A stretch of 64,000 nt of DNA, taken from contig CP060501.1 of NCBI GenBank assembly GCA_024760545.1, positions 1,401,501-1,465,500 of the forward strand, written 5' to 3'. The position numbers and the translations under genes are program-made. This document shows positions 25,708-35,622 of the stretch, piece by piece. The notes below the pieces were generated by a model. It ran no database searches and was not told the origin of the DNA. It saw only the letters and a program-made list of their open reading frames with translations. Source of the DNA: Nitrospira sp. (lineage in GTDB: Bacteria > Nitrospirota > Nitrospiria > Nitrospirales > Nitrospiraceae). The first letter of the stretch is position 1; each line of letters begins with the position of its first letter.

Positions 25708-26539
25708 CGTTCGGTTGCCCTTTTGAGGAAGATTTCTTGCTCTGGTTTGCCGACAGCGCCGGCCAGACAGGACGGCGCTTTTCAAGAAAGGCCTGAAATC
25801 CTTCTCGTGCCTCGGCCGACAAACGGGCACGGACGTTGGCTTTGACACCCGCGTGCCATCGCTCATCGTCCGAAGCCGTGCGAAATCGGCGGAACAGAGC
25901 CTTGGTATCCCGTACCGCTTGCGGCGCAAGGCCTGCGACTGCATGTACCAACTCAGCGGTGCGGGATTCGAGTTTGTCCGTCGCAACGACGTCGTGAACG
26001 AGGTTGTACTGTTTGGCGGCCGAGGCGGGAAATATTTCTCCGGTCAGGCAGAATCTTCTCGCAAAGGCCTCTCCCGTCTTCCGAAGAAGGAGCGGCGCAA
26101 TCACCCCCGACACCATCCCCAAACGAACCTCGCTGAGCGCAAAGGTCGCTTCTTCAGCCGCAACGGCGATGTCGCAGGATGCGACCAGCCCGATACCGCC
26201 TCCGAACGCCGCACCTTGAATCCGTCCGATCACCGGGCACGGACATTCGTCAATGGTGCGTAACATTTCCATGAGTTGTTCAGCATCCTTCCGCGCTTGA
26301 AAGGCCGACACCGCACCTCCCGCTCCCAACCAATCGATGTCTGCACCGGCGCAAAACGCAGAGCCGTTCCCGGCCAGCACAATTGCCCGGACCAACGAGT
26401 CCTGGCCCAACGAGGAAAAGGCTTCGCACAGTTCCCCCACCATGAGGGCATCGAACGCGTTCCGCCGGTCGGGCCGATTCAAAGTCACACGCGCCCAGCC
26501 TTCGTGCGATTCGACCATGATCGAGACAAACTTCTTCAT
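25685..26539 (-). CDS. enoyl-CoA hydratase, probable methylglutaconyl-CoA hydratase
   Basis: A 284-residue crotonase-fold enzyme: 'FCAGADIDWLGAGG' and 'IGRIQGAAFGGGIGLVASCDIAVA', then 'LSEVRLGMVSGVIAPLLL'. The pattern EVRLGxxxxxI with a single acidic residue fits methylglutaconyl-CoA hydratase (LiuC type) better than standard crotonase. It sits between the methylcrotonyl-CoA carboxylase beta gene and HMG-CoA lyase, exactly the pathway order for leucine. The last 25 residues are a charged tail overlapping the next gene. Confidence 0.88.
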   Translation of the reverse strand: MKKFVSIMVESHEGWARVTLNRPDRRNAFDALMVGELCEAFSSLGQDSLVRAIVLAGNGSAFCAGADIDWLGAGGAVSAFQARKDAEQLMEMLRTIDECPCPVIGRIQGAAFGGGIGLVASCDIAVAAEEATFALSEVRLGMVSGVIAPLLLRKTGEAFARRFCLTGEIFPASAAKQYNLVHDVVATDKLESRTAELVHAVAGLAPQAVRDTKALFRRFRTASDDERWHAGVKANVRARLSAEAREGFQAFLEKRRPVWPALSANQSKKSSSKGQPNDVEARRA

Positions 26540-26546
26540 CGGCGCC

Positions 26547-28151
26547 TCACATACGGAATACCGGGAAGTGTGACGGACGGACGGGCGTAGTCATCGCGAC
26601 ATCAAGGCACAGACCCAGAACCCGGCGGGTCTCAAGGGGATCGATAATCCCGTCATCCCAGAGCCGAGCGGTGCTGAAATAGGCACTGCCTTCCCGTTCA
26701 TACTGCGCCCGTATGGAATCCGTGATTTTTCGCCGCTCGTCTTCCGGCAAGGCGGCCTTGTCACGGGCTCGCTGTTGTTGTTTCACCGTCAAGAGTACCT
26801 GGGCCGCCTGTTGCGCGCCCATCACCGACGTCCGAGCGTTGGGCCACAAGAAGAGAAACCGCGGAGCATAGGCGCGTCCGCACATGGCGTAGTTCCCGGC
26901 GCCGTGGGAGGCGCCGATAATAATCGTGAACTTTGGGACATCGGCGGCCGCCACTGCCTGCACCATCTTGGCGCCGTCCTTGATGATCCCCCGTGACTCA
27001 TAGTCCTTCCCGACCATGAAGCCGGTGATGTTTTGTAGAAACACGAGCGGCAGCCGTCTTTGGGCACACAGCTGCACGAAGTGCGCGCCTTTCAAGGCCG
27101 CTTCGGAGAGGAGCACGCCGTTGTTCGCGACGATACCGACCTGATGCCCCATCCAGCGTGCAAAGCCACACGTCAGTGTCCGACCATAACGCGCCTTAAA
27201 CTCGTGAAATCGACTGCCGTCGACCAAGCGCGCAATAACTTCATGGGAGTCGAAGGTCTGCCGCGGATTGTTCGGAATGAACCCATAGAGTTCGCTGGCG
27301 GGATAACGCGGCTCCTCGACTGTGGCCGGCCGGCGAACGATCTGCCGGCGAGGGAGGGTATCGACGATCGACCGGCAGATCTCGAGCGCCTCATGGTCAT
27401 CGTCGGCGAGGTGATCGCTGACGCCCGAGAGTCTTGTATGGAGATCTGCGCCGCCGAGTTCTTCGGCGGTGACCTCCTCGCCGGTCGCCGCTTTGACCAG
27501 CGGCGGCCCCGCGAGATAAATGGTACCGGTCCCTTTGACGATCACGTTTTCATCGCACATGGCCGGCACATAAGCGCCCCCGGCGGTGCACATTCCCATG
27601 ACGACGGCGATTTGAGGAATACCGAGGGCGGACAAGCGCGCCTGGTTGTAAAAGATCCGTCCGAAGTGTTCCTTGTCGGCGAAGACATCGGCTTGCATCG
27701 GCAGGAACACTCCACCTGAATCCACCAAATAGATCGTGGGTAATCGATTTTCCAGGGCGATCTCCTGAGCCCTGAGATGTTTCTTGATCGTCATGGGGAA
27801 ATAGGTTCCGCCTTTGACCGTCGCATCGTTGGCGGCGATGACACATGGCCGTTTCGACACATAGCCGATGCCTGCGATCAAACCGGCAGCCGGAATATGA
27901 TCGTCGTACATCCCCGATGCCGCCAAGGGACTGAGCTCCAACCAATGACTGTCGGGATCGAGCAACGCGGCAATCCGCTCACGCGCAGTCAATTTGCCTC
28001 GTTGTTGATGCAACGCGACCGCCTCAGGCGGCCCTCCGGCTTGTGCGAGGGCGAGATGTTTCTGGAGATCGGCTATCAGGCCCTCATAGTGGGCTCGATT
28101 CGCGGCAAATTCACTGCTTGTGGCGACTACTGACGTTGTCAACGTACGCAT
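26547..28151 (-). CDS. mccB: acyl-CoA carboxylase beta subunit (methylcrotonyl-CoA type)
   Basis: A 534-residue carboxyltransferase. The N-half has '[18 protein letters not shown]' and '[18 protein letters not shown]', the C-half '[19 protein letters not shown]' and '[18 protein letters not shown]', which are typical of methylcrotonyl-CoA carboxylase rather than propionyl-CoA carboxylase. It transfers carboxyl from biotin to 3-methylcrotonyl-CoA. The partner biotin carboxylase/BCCP subunit is not found anywhere in the window. It lies 6-7 bases from its neighbours on both sides, so it is tightly in the operon. Confidence 0.92.
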   Translation of the reverse strand: MRTLTTSVVATSSEFAANRAHYEGLIADLQKHLALAQAGGPPEAVALHQQRGKLTARERIAALLDPDSHWLELSPLAASGMYDDHIPAAGLIAGIGYVSKRPCVIAANDATVKGGTYFPMTIKKHLRAQEIALENRLPTIYLVDSGGVFLPMQADVFADKEHFGRIFYNQARLSALGIPQIAVVMGMCTAGGAYVPAMCDENVIVKGTGTIYLAGPPLVKAATGEEVTAEELGGADLHTRLSGVSDHLADDDHEALEICRSIVDTLPRRQIVRRPATVEEPRYPASELYGFIPNNPRQTFDSHEVIARLVDGSRFHEFKARYGRTLTCGFARWMGHQVGIVANNGVLLSEAALKGAHFVQLCAQRRLPLVFLQNITGFMVGKDYESRGIIKDGAKMVQAVAAADVPKFTIIIGASHGAGNYAMCGRAYAPRFLFLWPNARTSVMGAQQAAQVLLTVKQQQRARDKAALPEDERRKITDSIRAQYEREGSAYFSTARLWDDGIIDPLETRRVLGLCLDVAMTTPVRPSHFPVFRM

Positions 28152-28157
28152 AGAACC

Positions 28158-28565
28158 TCAGCGCGGTATTTTGAGCCCTTTGACGAAATTCACGACTTCC
28201 TGAATGGGCACCCCCGGCCTAAACAGGGCCTTCACCCCCGCCGCTGTGAGCGACGGAACGTCTTCATCGGGAATGATACCGCCGCCGAACAAGGCGATGT
28301 CCTCTGCATCCTGCTCCTTGAGCAGTTCGAGGACGCGTCGGAACAGCGTATTGTGCGCGCCTGAAAGAACGCTTAAACCGATCGCATCCACATCCTCCTG
28401 AATCGCCGTACTGACCACCTGCTCCGGCGACTGATGCAGCCCGGTATAGATGACTTCCATCCCGGCGTCTCGTAGCGCGCGTGCGATGAGTTTCACACCC
28501 CGGTCATGGCCATCCAAGCCGACTTTGCCGATGAGAACGCGAAGAGGAGTGCTCGCTACAGTCAT
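28158..28565 (-). CDS. methylmalonyl-CoA mutase B12-binding subunit
   Basis: A 135-residue cobalamin-binding domain. The signature DGHDRG (D18-G23) gives the cobalt-ligating His20; 'IGLSVLSGAH' and 'LFGGGIIPDED' complete the B12-binding fold. It corresponds to the C-terminal domain of one-chain mutases and pairs with the separate large subunit at 29621-31216. Its ATG overlaps the stop of the metallo-hydrolase gene (ATGA). The split arrangement is seen in archaea and several bacteria; here an unrelated hydrolase gene lies between the two subunits. Confidence 0.92.
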   Translation of the reverse strand: MTVASTPLRVLIGKVGLDGHDRGVKLIARALRDAGMEVIYTGLHQSPEQVVSTAIQEDVDAIGLSVLSGAHNTLFRRVLELLKEQDAEDIALFGGGIIPDEDVPSLTAAGVKALFRPGVPIQEVVNFVKGLKIPR

Positions 28566-29404
28566 GCCGCCACCTCCCGCAGAAAATACTTGCCTTCCTG
28601 ATCCTTTCGAACATACCCGGCTTGAACCAGAGGATCATGCTCGAAGAGCAGCATCCATCGCTCTTCGAATGCCCGATCCAACACCCAGCGCTTGGTCTCC
28701 AGGGTCTGGAGTGGAAAGAGATCGTAGCCCATGATGTAGGGAAGCGGCAGATGCGACACGGTCGGAATCAGGTCGCCGAGAAAGAACGCCGTTTCCCCTT
28801 CCGATTCGATCTTGACGCTCTGATGACAGCGCGTATGGCCGGAGGTGACGACCGCGGTGACACCCGGAACCACCTCCGTATCGCCGCGGAGGAATTCCCA
28901 CTGATCGATCCGGTCGATCGGCGCAAAGTTATCCGGACGGTAACTGGCCTTGGTTCGTTCATTGGCCCGAGCCGCGTCTTCAAACTCGCCCCGTTGAATC
29001 AGGTAGCGCGCCTTGGGAAAGGCCGGCCGAACGCCTCCGTCTCCTTCTCTTATCGTATTTCCCCCGGCATGGTCGAAATGCAGATGTGTATTGATGACCA
29101 GATGAATGTCCTCCGCTCCCAGTCCTAACCGCTTCAACGATTGGAGGATCGTCGGAGTTCGCTCGACGGCGAACATGCGGTGAAATTTCTGATCCTCCTT
29201 AGGCCCTAACCCGGTATCGACCAGAATATTCTTGCCGTTCGCCCGGATCAGCAATGCAGTGAGACTGAGGGTGATCCGATTCAATTCGTCGGCATCACAA
29301 CATTTCTCCCACAAGGGTTTCGGCACGACGCCAAACATCGCCCCACCGTCCAGCCGAAACCGGCCGTCACTCACCGGGTAAATATCAAACGCCCCGAGCT
29401 TCAT
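28562..29404 (-). CDS. metallo-beta-lactamase-fold hydrolase
   Basis: A 280-residue MBL-fold enzyme with the zinc motif HxHxDH (H107, H109, D111, H112 in 'INTHLHFDHAGG'), a later His in 'SGHTRCHQS' and Asp in 'FFLGDLIP'. No signal peptide, so it acts in the cytoplasm. It sits between the two mutase subunits with ATGA overlap downstream. In this place a thioesterase or lactonase that clears CoA side products is plausible, but the substrate is unknown. A 216-base gap separates it from the mutase large subunit upstream. Confidence 0.85.
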   Translation of the reverse strand: MKLGAFDIYPVSDGRFRLDGGAMFGVVPKPLWEKCCDADELNRITLSLTALLIRANGKNILVDTGLGPKEDQKFHRMFAVERTPTILQSLKRLGLGAEDIHLVINTHLHFDHAGGNTIREGDGGVRPAFPKARYLIQRGEFEDAARANERTKASYRPDNFAPIDRIDQWEFLRGDTEVVPGVTAVVTSGHTRCHQSVKIESEGETAFFLGDLIPTVSHLPLPYIMGYDLFPLQTLETKRWVLDRAFEERWMLLFEHDPLVQAGYVRKDQEGKYFLREVAA

Positions 29405-29620
29405 TCTTCCCTCTCCCTCTGGGCCTCGGCTGGAAGGGTACGGGCATGAAGGCTTTCGCCATAGCGCCTGCTGCCATTTCCAAATGCTCTAAGGGTGCCG
29501 CTCCGCCGTTCTTCTCGTCCGGTAAGGCGAGCGGCCAACACTCAGATCTCCAATTGCCTGCCTTGCTCATCGCATTATGGCGAAGCCGGAGTGGCCTACC
29601 CTTCCCAAGCCGAGGCCCTC

Positions 29621-31216
29621 CTACAACACCACCGGCTCCCGATACGTTCCGAACACTTCCTTCAAGGCCATGCAGATCTCACCCAACGTCGCCTTGGCTT
29701 TCACTGCCTCAAGGAGATACGGCATCACGTTCTCGCCGCATGAAGCTGCTTCCTGCAGTGCCTCGACGGTGCCGGCCATCCTGAAGGAATCGCGACACTT
29801 GCGCAGGTCCGACAGACACGCCGCCTGTTCACGCTCGACCTCCGGCCCTATCTTGAGGATCGGGATCGAACGTTCCTCTGATTCCACGTACTCATTGACG
29901 CCGACGACGATCCGCTCGTTCCGTTCCAACTCTCGCTGGTACCGTTGCGAGGCATCGAGGATTTCACGCTGCGGGAAACCCTGCTCGATCGCCCTGACCA
30001 TGCCGCCCATGTCGTCCAAGCGACGGAAGTAATCCAAGGCCTTCTCTTCGAGGCGATTCGTGAGGCTCTCGACATAATAGGAACCGCCGAGAGGATCGAT
30101 GCTATTGGTGACTTCGCTCTCCTGCGCGATGATCTGCTGCGTACGCAATGCCAGTTTCACCGCGCCCTCGGTCGGCAGCGCGAGCGTTTCGTCCATCGAA
30201 TTGGTATGGAGGGACTGCGTGCCGCCCAAGACGGCCGCGAGGGCCTGGATCGTCGTGCGAACCACGTTGTTCATGGGCTGTTGGCCGGTAAGGGAACAGC
30301 CGGCGGTCTGCGCGTGGCAGCGGAGCTGCGCCGAACGCGGATCGTTCGGCCGGTAGCGTCGCGTCACTTCGCGGGCCCACAGTCGACGGGCCGCCCGGAA
30401 CTTGGCGATCTCTTCGAAGAAATCGTTGTGTGCGTTGAAGAAGAATGAGAGCTGTGGAGCGAATCGGTCCACCGGGAGACCGGCTTTCACCGCCGCCTCC
30501 ACGTAGGTCAAGCCGTCGTAAAGAGTGAAGGCCAGTTCCTGTACGGCAGTCGAGCCTGCTTCCCGGATGTGATACCCGCTGATGCTGACGGGATGCCATT
30601 TGGGCACGTGCTCGACACAGAATGCGATGGTGTCGGTGATCAGGCGGAGTGAAGGTTCCGGAGGAAAGAGCCACTCTTTCTGAGCGATGTATTCTTTCAG
30701 AATATCGTTCTGCAACGTGCCGTCCAGCTGTTCAGGACGGATACCGCGCTTCTCCGCCACCGCGAGATACATCGCGAAGATCACGGCGGCCGGGCCATTG
30801 ATCGTCATCGAGGTAGTGACCTGGTCAAGCGGAATCCCGTCGAAGAGCCGTTCCATATCGTCGATCGACGAGATCGAGACGCCGCAATGGCCGATCTCGC
30901 CGTGCGCGAGGGGGGCATCCGCATCGATCCCCATCAGGGTCGGCATGTCAAAGGCCACACTCAGTCCGGTTTGGCCATGTTGGAGGAGATACTTGAAGCG
31001 GCGGTTGGTATCCTCGGCCGATCCGAACCCGGCGAATTGGCGCATCGTCCACAGCCGACCGCGGTACATGGTCGGATACACGCCTCGGGTGTATGGAAAT
31101 TCACCCGGCGCGCCGAGCTCTTCGTCCGGGGACCAGTCCTTCAGATCGTTGCGTGTATACACACGGCTGGTATCGAAGCCTGAGAGGGAGGGAAATCGCG
31201 GTTTGCGCTCTTGCAT
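29621..31216 (-). CDS. methylmalonyl-CoA mutase large subunit
   Basis: A 531-residue catalytic subunit that isomerises (R)-methylmalonyl-CoA to succinyl-CoA. It shows '[22 protein letters not shown]' with the Tyr that in methylmalonyl-CoA mutase contacts the substrate (isobutyryl-CoA mutases have Phe there), '[16 protein letters not shown]', '[20 protein letters not shown]' and '[20 protein letters not shown]'. I split motifs as short pieces of longer conserved blocks. It lacks the B12 domain, supplied by the gene at 28158-28565. Length fits the split form. It is 40 bases after the dehydrogenase gene. Confidence 0.92.
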   Translation of the reverse strand: MQERKPRFPSLSGFDTSRVYTRNDLKDWSPDEELGAPGEFPYTRGVYPTMYRGRLWTMRQFAGFGSAEDTNRRFKYLLQHGQTGLSVAFDMPTLMGIDADAPLAHGEIGHCGVSISSIDDMERLFDGIPLDQVTTSMTINGPAAVIFAMYLAVAEKRGIRPEQLDGTLQNDILKEYIAQKEWLFPPEPSLRLITDTIAFCVEHVPKWHPVSISGYHIREAGSTAVQELAFTLYDGLTYVEAAVKAGLPVDRFAPQLSFFFNAHNDFFEEIAKFRAARRLWAREVTRRYRPNDPRSAQLRCHAQTAGCSLTGQQPMNNVVRTTIQALAAVLGGTQSLHTNSMDETLALPTEGAVKLALRTQQIIAQESEVTNSIDPLGGSYYVESLTNRLEEKALDYFRRLDDMGGMVRAIEQGFPQREILDASQRYQRELERNERIVVGVNEYVESEERSIPILKIGPEVEREQAACLSDLRKCRDSFRMAGTVEALQEAASCGENVMPYLLEAVKAKATLGEICMALKEVFGTYREPVVL

Positions 31217-31256
31217 CGACCTGCTCCGGATCGTGATGAAGAACCGAGGCCCTAGA

Positions 31257-32156
31257 TCAGGACTTCCTGCTTACTGCTTCTTGCCGTTCGTGCCTCCCTT
31301 CGTAGACATAAAACCCGCGGCCGCTTTTCCGCCCCAGCCAGCCCGCTTCGACATACCGACTCAACAAGGGGCACGGGTGAAATTTTGGATCACCCAAGTC
31401 TTGATACAAGACATGACAGATGGCCAGCACCGTATCCAGGCCGATACGGTCGGCAAGCGCCAATGGCCCCACGGGATGATTGGCGCCCGTCGTCATGGCC
31501 CAGTCAATGTCTTCTGCGGAGGCCACACCTTCTTCCAATGCGAACACGGCCTCATTGATCATGGGCATCAGCACACGGTTCACGATAAATCCCGGCGCAT
31601 CCTTCGCCACAACCGGCGTCTTCCCTAAGCGCTTGGCCAAGTCCAGCGCGAGTTCGGTCGTTCGTTCGGAAGTTTCCAGTCCGCGCACGACTTCCACGAG
31701 CCGCATCACGGGTGCAGGATTCATGAAATGCATACCGATGACGCGGTCCGGCCTGCCGGATGCGGCTCCCAACTTCGTGATCGAAATAGACGAGGTATTG
31801 CTCGCAAGGACCACCTGCGGCGCGCAGATCCGGTTCAACTCGGCAAAGAGTTCCCGCTTCAGCAGTGGATTCTCCGGGACCGCTTCAATGACCAACTGCG
31901 TGTCTCGCAAGCGACCGCGCTGCGTCGATGGATGAATGAGTTCCAACGCCTCTAGCGCTTGATGATTGGTAAGACTGCCTCGCTCGACTGCGCGTTCCAA
32001 CCCGTCGCGTATTTTTGAGACGGCCTCAGATAACGGCGGCTCGGCGACGTCGACGAGGAGCACGTCATAACCGGCGGTGGCGCATACCTGGCTGATGCCG
32101 CAGCCCATTTGGCCGGCTCCGACCACGCCGATGGTCTTGATATCAACGAGCTTCAC
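31257..32156 (-). CDS. hbd: 3-hydroxyacyl-CoA dehydrogenase (3-hydroxybutyryl-CoA type)
   Basis: A 299-residue NAD(P)-dependent dehydrogenase. The Rossmann motif is '[13 protein letters not shown]' near residue 10; '[10 protein letters not shown]', the catalytic-His segment '[12 protein letters not shown]' and '[20 protein letters not shown]' follow. It oxidises 3-hydroxyacyl-CoA to 3-ketoacyl-CoA in beta-oxidation or isoleucine breakdown. The thiolase gene lies 19 bases upstream, so the two catalyse consecutive steps. The C-terminus is slightly longer than the usual 282 residues. Confidence 0.93.
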   Translation of the reverse strand: MKLVDIKTIGVVGAGQMGCGISQVCATAGYDVLLVDVAEPPLSEAVSKIRDGLERAVERGSLTNHQALEALELIHPSTQRGRLRDTQLVIEAVPENPLLKRELFAELNRICAPQVVLASNTSSISITKLGAASGRPDRVIGMHFMNPAPVMRLVEVVRGLETSERTTELALDLAKRLGKTPVVAKDAPGFIVNRVLMPMINEAVFALEEGVASAEDIDWAMTTGANHPVGPLALADRIGLDTVLAICHVLYQDLGDPKFHPCPLLSRYVEAGWLGRKSGRGFYVYEGRHERQEAVSRKS

Positions 32157-32175
32157 GATTCACCATTGATGATTG

Positions 32176-33360
32176 CTATCGTTCTACGATCATCGCCAAC
32201 GCTTCCCCGCCGCCGATACAGAGAGCAGCCAAACCGCGTCTCGCTCCCCGCGCGGCCATGGCATGAACCAGTGTCGTGAGGATGCGCGCTCCGGTTGCCC
32301 CGATGGGGTGGCCGAGCGCGACCGCCCCACCGTTCACATTCACCTTCTTCTCATCGAGTCCCAATTCCCGATTGATCGCGAGAGAGACGGCTGAGAACGC
32401 TTCGTTGATTTCGAACAGATCGATGTCTCCGATCGTCATGTCCGTCTGCTTGAGTACCCGTCGAATCGCATGAATGGGCGCAATCGTAAACCATTCCGGC
32501 GCCAGCGCTGCTCCGGCATATCCGACAATCCGGGCCATCGGAGCGAGCCCGAGACGCGCAGCCTCCTCCTCCGCCATGACGACCAGCGCGGCTGCGCCGT
32601 CGTTACAGGCAGGGGAATTGCCGACAGTCAGGACGCCGTTGTCCTGGAATACCGGCTTCAGCTCACGCATCTTGCTGAGATCCACTCGATTCGGTTCCTC
32701 GTCCTCCGCAACCGTCATCGCCGGTCCCTTACGCTGCGGCACTTCGATCGGCACAATTTCCTGTTGAAAGGTTCCGGTGGCGATCGCCTCGCGCGCGCGC
32801 CGATAGCTCTCGAGCGCGAAGTCGTCCAGTTCTCTTCTCGTCAATCGATATTTGGCGGCACAGAGCTCGCCTCCGTTGCCCATATGGAAATTGTTGTAGA
32901 CGTCCCACAGTCCGTCTTTGACGAGACTGTCGACCAATTCCGCATGTCCCAGGCGATATCCTTGCCGAGCCTTCTCCAGCAAATATGGCGCGCGGGTCAT
33001 GTTTTCCATTCCCCCTGCCACGACAATGTTCGCTTCTCCAAGGGCAATGGCCTGGGATGCCATGATTACCGTCTGAATGCTTGACCCGCAGACTTTGTTG
33101 ACGGTCGTTGCTCCGATCGAATTCGGAACTCCAGCCCCGATGGATGCCTGCCGTGCCGGCGCTTGTCCCAAACCGGCGCCGAGAACACACCCCATATAGA
33201 CTTGGTCCACGCGTTCCGGCGGCAGTTGAACACGCTTCAACGCTTCGACAATGGCCGAACTGCCCAGTTTCGTCGCCGGCACCTGGCTGAACAGGCCGTT
33301 GAAACTTCCCATCGGCGTCCGCGCGGCGCTGACGATCACTGCTCGTGGTCTCCGGTTCAT
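32176..33360 (-). CDS. acetyl-CoA C-acetyltransferase (thiolase)
   Basis: A 394-residue thiolase. The nucleophile is C91 in 'NKVCGSSIQTV', the active-site His is in 'ALGHPIGATGARIL' and the second Cys in 'ALCIGGGEA'. It cleaves acetoacetyl-CoA or 2-methylacetoacetyl-CoA with CoA. I chose the ATG overlapping the E2 stop (ATGA) instead of the frame's first start five codons upstream. Acetoacetate formed by both FAH and HMG-CoA lyase, once activated, would end here. Confidence 0.93.
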   Translation of the reverse strand: MNRRPRAVIVSAARTPMGSFNGLFSQVPATKLGSSAIVEALKRVQLPPERVDQVYMGCVLGAGLGQAPARQASIGAGVPNSIGATTVNKVCGSSIQTVIMASQAIALGEANIVVAGGMENMTRAPYLLEKARQGYRLGHAELVDSLVKDGLWDVYNNFHMGNGGELCAAKYRLTRRELDDFALESYRRAREAIATGTFQQEIVPIEVPQRKGPAMTVAEDEEPNRVDLSKMRELKPVFQDNGVLTVGNSPACNDGAAALVVMAEEEAARLGLAPMARIVGYAGAALAPEWFTIAPIHAIRRVLKQTDMTIGDIDLFEINEAFSAVSLAINRELGLDEKKVNVNGGAVALGHPIGATGARILTTLVHAMAARGARRGLAALCIGGGEALAMIVER

Positions 33361-34499
33361 AAGACCTGCTCCCAACGACTCTGTTCGACATAGTGCCTGA
33401 CCTTGGCCATGAATCGATCCGCGGTCGCGCCATCGATGACGCGGTGATCGAATGACAGACTGAGGTAGCCCATCCGTCGAATAGCGATGGCATCATCGAT
33501 GACGACGGCCCGTTTCTGGATTGCGCCGACGCCCAGAATGGCGATCTGCGGCTGATAGATGATCGGCGTACTGAACAAGCTGCCGAATCCGCCATGGTTC
33601 GTAATCGTAAACGTCCCGCCTTGAACCTCTTCAGGGCTCAATTTCTTGGACTTAGCCCGCTCAGCGAGATCCCCGATTTCCTTTGCCAGCAGCGTCAGCC
33701 CTTTTCGATCCGCGTACCGCACGATCGGGACCAGCAGTCCTTCCTCAATCGCCGTGGCGATCCCCATGTGGATATCTTTCTTGACCACGATCCCTTGCTC
33801 TCCCCATGACGAGTTCACAATCGGGACATCTCGGATGGCTTTGGTCACGGCTCGGACGACAAACGGGAGATACGTGAGTTGTCGCCCTTCTCGGAATTTT
33901 GCAATCTGCGAAAAATCGGCTTCGAAAAAGGTGGTGACATGCGCGGAGGTGTGCTTGCTCTTGACCATCCGATCCGCGATGGTCTTGCGCATCTGCGTCA
34001 ACGGGCGAATATCTTCGCCCATGGATGACTCGCCGCCTGCAGGGGCGACCTTAGGCGGCGCTCCGTTCCCGGCGAGAAAGTCGAGTAGATCCTTCTTGGT
34101 CACTCGGCCGCCTGCCCCGGTTCCCTTCACCCGCGAAAGATCGATTCCATGCTCCCTTGCCAACTGCCGAACCGCCGGAGAATGGTGTTGGTCTCCCGCC
34201 GAGGCCGGCGCCATAGGACGGACAACGACTCCTCCAACTCGATTGACGACTTCCGAAGGCGGAAGACTGTCGATATGCGCCAGCAACGTTCCCACGGGGA
34301 CAGTCTCGCCCTCATGAACGATAATCTCGTTGAGCCGGCCGGTGGCGGGCGAAGGAATTTCCAATGTGACTTTTTCGGTTTCGACTTCCAAGAGCGATTC
34401 GTCTTTCTGAATCGTCCCTCCGACCGGAACAAACCACCTGATCACCGTTCCCTCGGCGATGCTCTCTCCAAGCTGAGGCATGATGATGTCGATGGGCAC
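33357..34499 (-). CDS. bkdB: 2-oxoacid dehydrogenase E2 (dihydrolipoamide acyltransferase)
   Basis: A 380-residue E2. The lipoyl domain is 1-78 with lipoyl K43 in 'EVETEKVTLEI'; the peripheral subunit-binding domain is near 105-145 ('SPAVRQLAREHGID'); the catalytic domain ends with 'SFDHRVIDGATADRF' (H352, D356). It starts with GTG. It moves the acyl group from E1 to CoA. With E1alpha and E1beta upstream it forms a branched-chain type complex; the E3 lipoamide dehydrogenase is not in the window. One lipoyl domain only. Confidence 0.93.
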   Translation of the reverse strand: MPIDIIMPQLGESIAEGTVIRWFVPVGGTIQKDESLLEVETEKVTLEIPSPATGRLNEIIVHEGETVPVGTLLAHIDSLPPSEVVNRVGGVVVRPMAPASAGDQHHSPAVRQLAREHGIDLSRVKGTGAGGRVTKKDLLDFLAGNGAPPKVAPAGGESSMGEDIRPLTQMRKTIADRMVKSKHTSAHVTTFFEADFSQIAKFREGRQLTYLPFVVRAVTKAIRDVPIVNSSWGEQGIVVKKDIHMGIATAIEEGLLVPIVRYADRKGLTLLAKEIGDLAERAKSKKLSPEEVQGGTFTITNHGGFGSLFSTPIIYQPQIAILGVGAIQKRAVVIDDAIAIRRMGYLSLSFDHRVIDGATADRFMAKVRHYVEQSRWEQVL

Positions 34500-34599
34500 T
34501 CGGCACCTCGCCAGACGTCACTCGTCACTCATGAGTCGAACGCATGACCTCTTCTGCTTGTTCTTCCCCCGGCGCACCACGCCGGACCGACGGCGTGCC

Positions 34600-35598
34600 T
34601 CAATACGCCGCCAATCTCCGTGCAGCGGCAACGACGTCGCTCGCCTTCGGAAGGAAAAATTCCTCCAGCGGCGTGCTGAACGGCACCGGCGTGTCAGGCG
34701 GCGCAATACGAACAATCGGCCCATCCAAACAGTCGAAACAGTCCTCCGCCAACAGCGCCGCGATTTCGGCCCCGACGCCGCCGGTCTTGTTGTCCTCATG
34801 TAGAACAATGGCTTTACTGGTCTTGCTCACCGACGAATAAATGGCTTCCTTGTCGAGGGGAATCAGCGTGCGCAAGTCGACCACTTCCAGATCGATTCCT
34901 TCATGAGCCAAGGTCTGAGCGGCCTCGAGCGCGAGATGGACCATCGCGCCGTAGGTAATGACCGAGATGTCGTTGCCGGTCCGCTTGATATCGGCCTTTC
35001 CCAGCGGGACGATATAATCCTCCTCCGGGAGCGAAGACTTGATGCGTCGGTACAGAAACTTGTGCTCGAAGTAGATCACCGGGTTGGGGTCGCGAATCGC
35101 CGCCTTGAGGAGCCCCTTCGCGTCGTACGGTGTGGACGGGGCGACCAACTTGAGTCCCGGGGAGTGGAAGAACCAGCCTTCCGGACATTCAGAATGGAAC
35201 GGCCCGCCGTGAACACCGCCGCCGAACGGCGCCCGAATAACCATGGGCACCGCGGCTCCCCACCGATAGTGATTCTTCGCCGCCACCTCAGTGATCTGAT
35301 CAAACGCGCATGAAATAAAGTCGGCGAACTGCATCTCCACAACCGGACGCAGCCCCATCATCGCCGCCCCAATGGCGGCGCCGACAAAACCGGATTCGCA
35401 CAACGGCGTATCTAACACCCGCCATTCTCCGTATTTTTCGAGAAAGCCTTCGGTGATTTTGAACGCGCCTCCGTAAGCCCCGATATCTTCACCCATCAGA
35501 AATACCCGCTCATCCCGGGCCATTTCTTCGTCCAAGGCTTGTGAGATCGCTTCCAAGTAACTCACTTCTCCGGCAGCTTGCGTCGTGGTCGTCATCAT
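34600..35598 (-). CDS. bkdA2: 2-oxoacid dehydrogenase E1 beta subunit
   Basis: A 332-residue E1beta of the transketolase-like type: 'VFLMGEDIGAYGGAFKIT', 'LDTPLCESGFVGAAIGAAMMG', 'GGGVHGGPFHSECPE' and 'IVLHEDNKTGG'. The sequence after 'HSECPE' resembles branched-chain and acetoin/pyruvate E1beta alike; the operon around it argues for branched-chain ketoacids. The start is the first ATG after an AAGGAG ribosome binding site at 6-base spacing. It lies 24 bases after E1alpha. Confidence 0.92.
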   Translation of the reverse strand: MMTTTTQAAGEVSYLEAISQALDEEMARDERVFLMGEDIGAYGGAFKITEGFLEKYGEWRVLDTPLCESGFVGAAIGAAMMGLRPVVEMQFADFISCAFDQITEVAAKNHYRWGAAVPMVIRAPFGGGVHGGPFHSECPEGWFFHSPGLKLVAPSTPYDAKGLLKAAIRDPNPVIYFEHKFLYRRIKSSLPEEDYIVPLGKADIKRTGNDISVITYGAMVHLALEAAQTLAHEGIDLEVVDLRTLIPLDKEAIYSSVSKTSKAIVLHEDNKTGGVGAEIAALLAEDCFDCLDGPIVRIAPPDTPVPFSTPLEEFFLPKASDVVAAARRLAAY

Positions 35599-35622
35599 CG
35601 GAGGCTCCTTCCGGGCCGACAA

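Noticed and set aside
29405-29620. Small gene in the 216-base gap before the metallo-hydrolase gene
   Set aside because: A 61-codon minus frame overlaps the hydrolase start and lacks a ribosome binding site; treated as a spacer inside the operon.
32729-33595. 288-codon minus-strand frame in another phase within thiolase and E2
   Set aside because: It overlaps two firm genes in a different phase and has low-complexity Arg/Ser composition.
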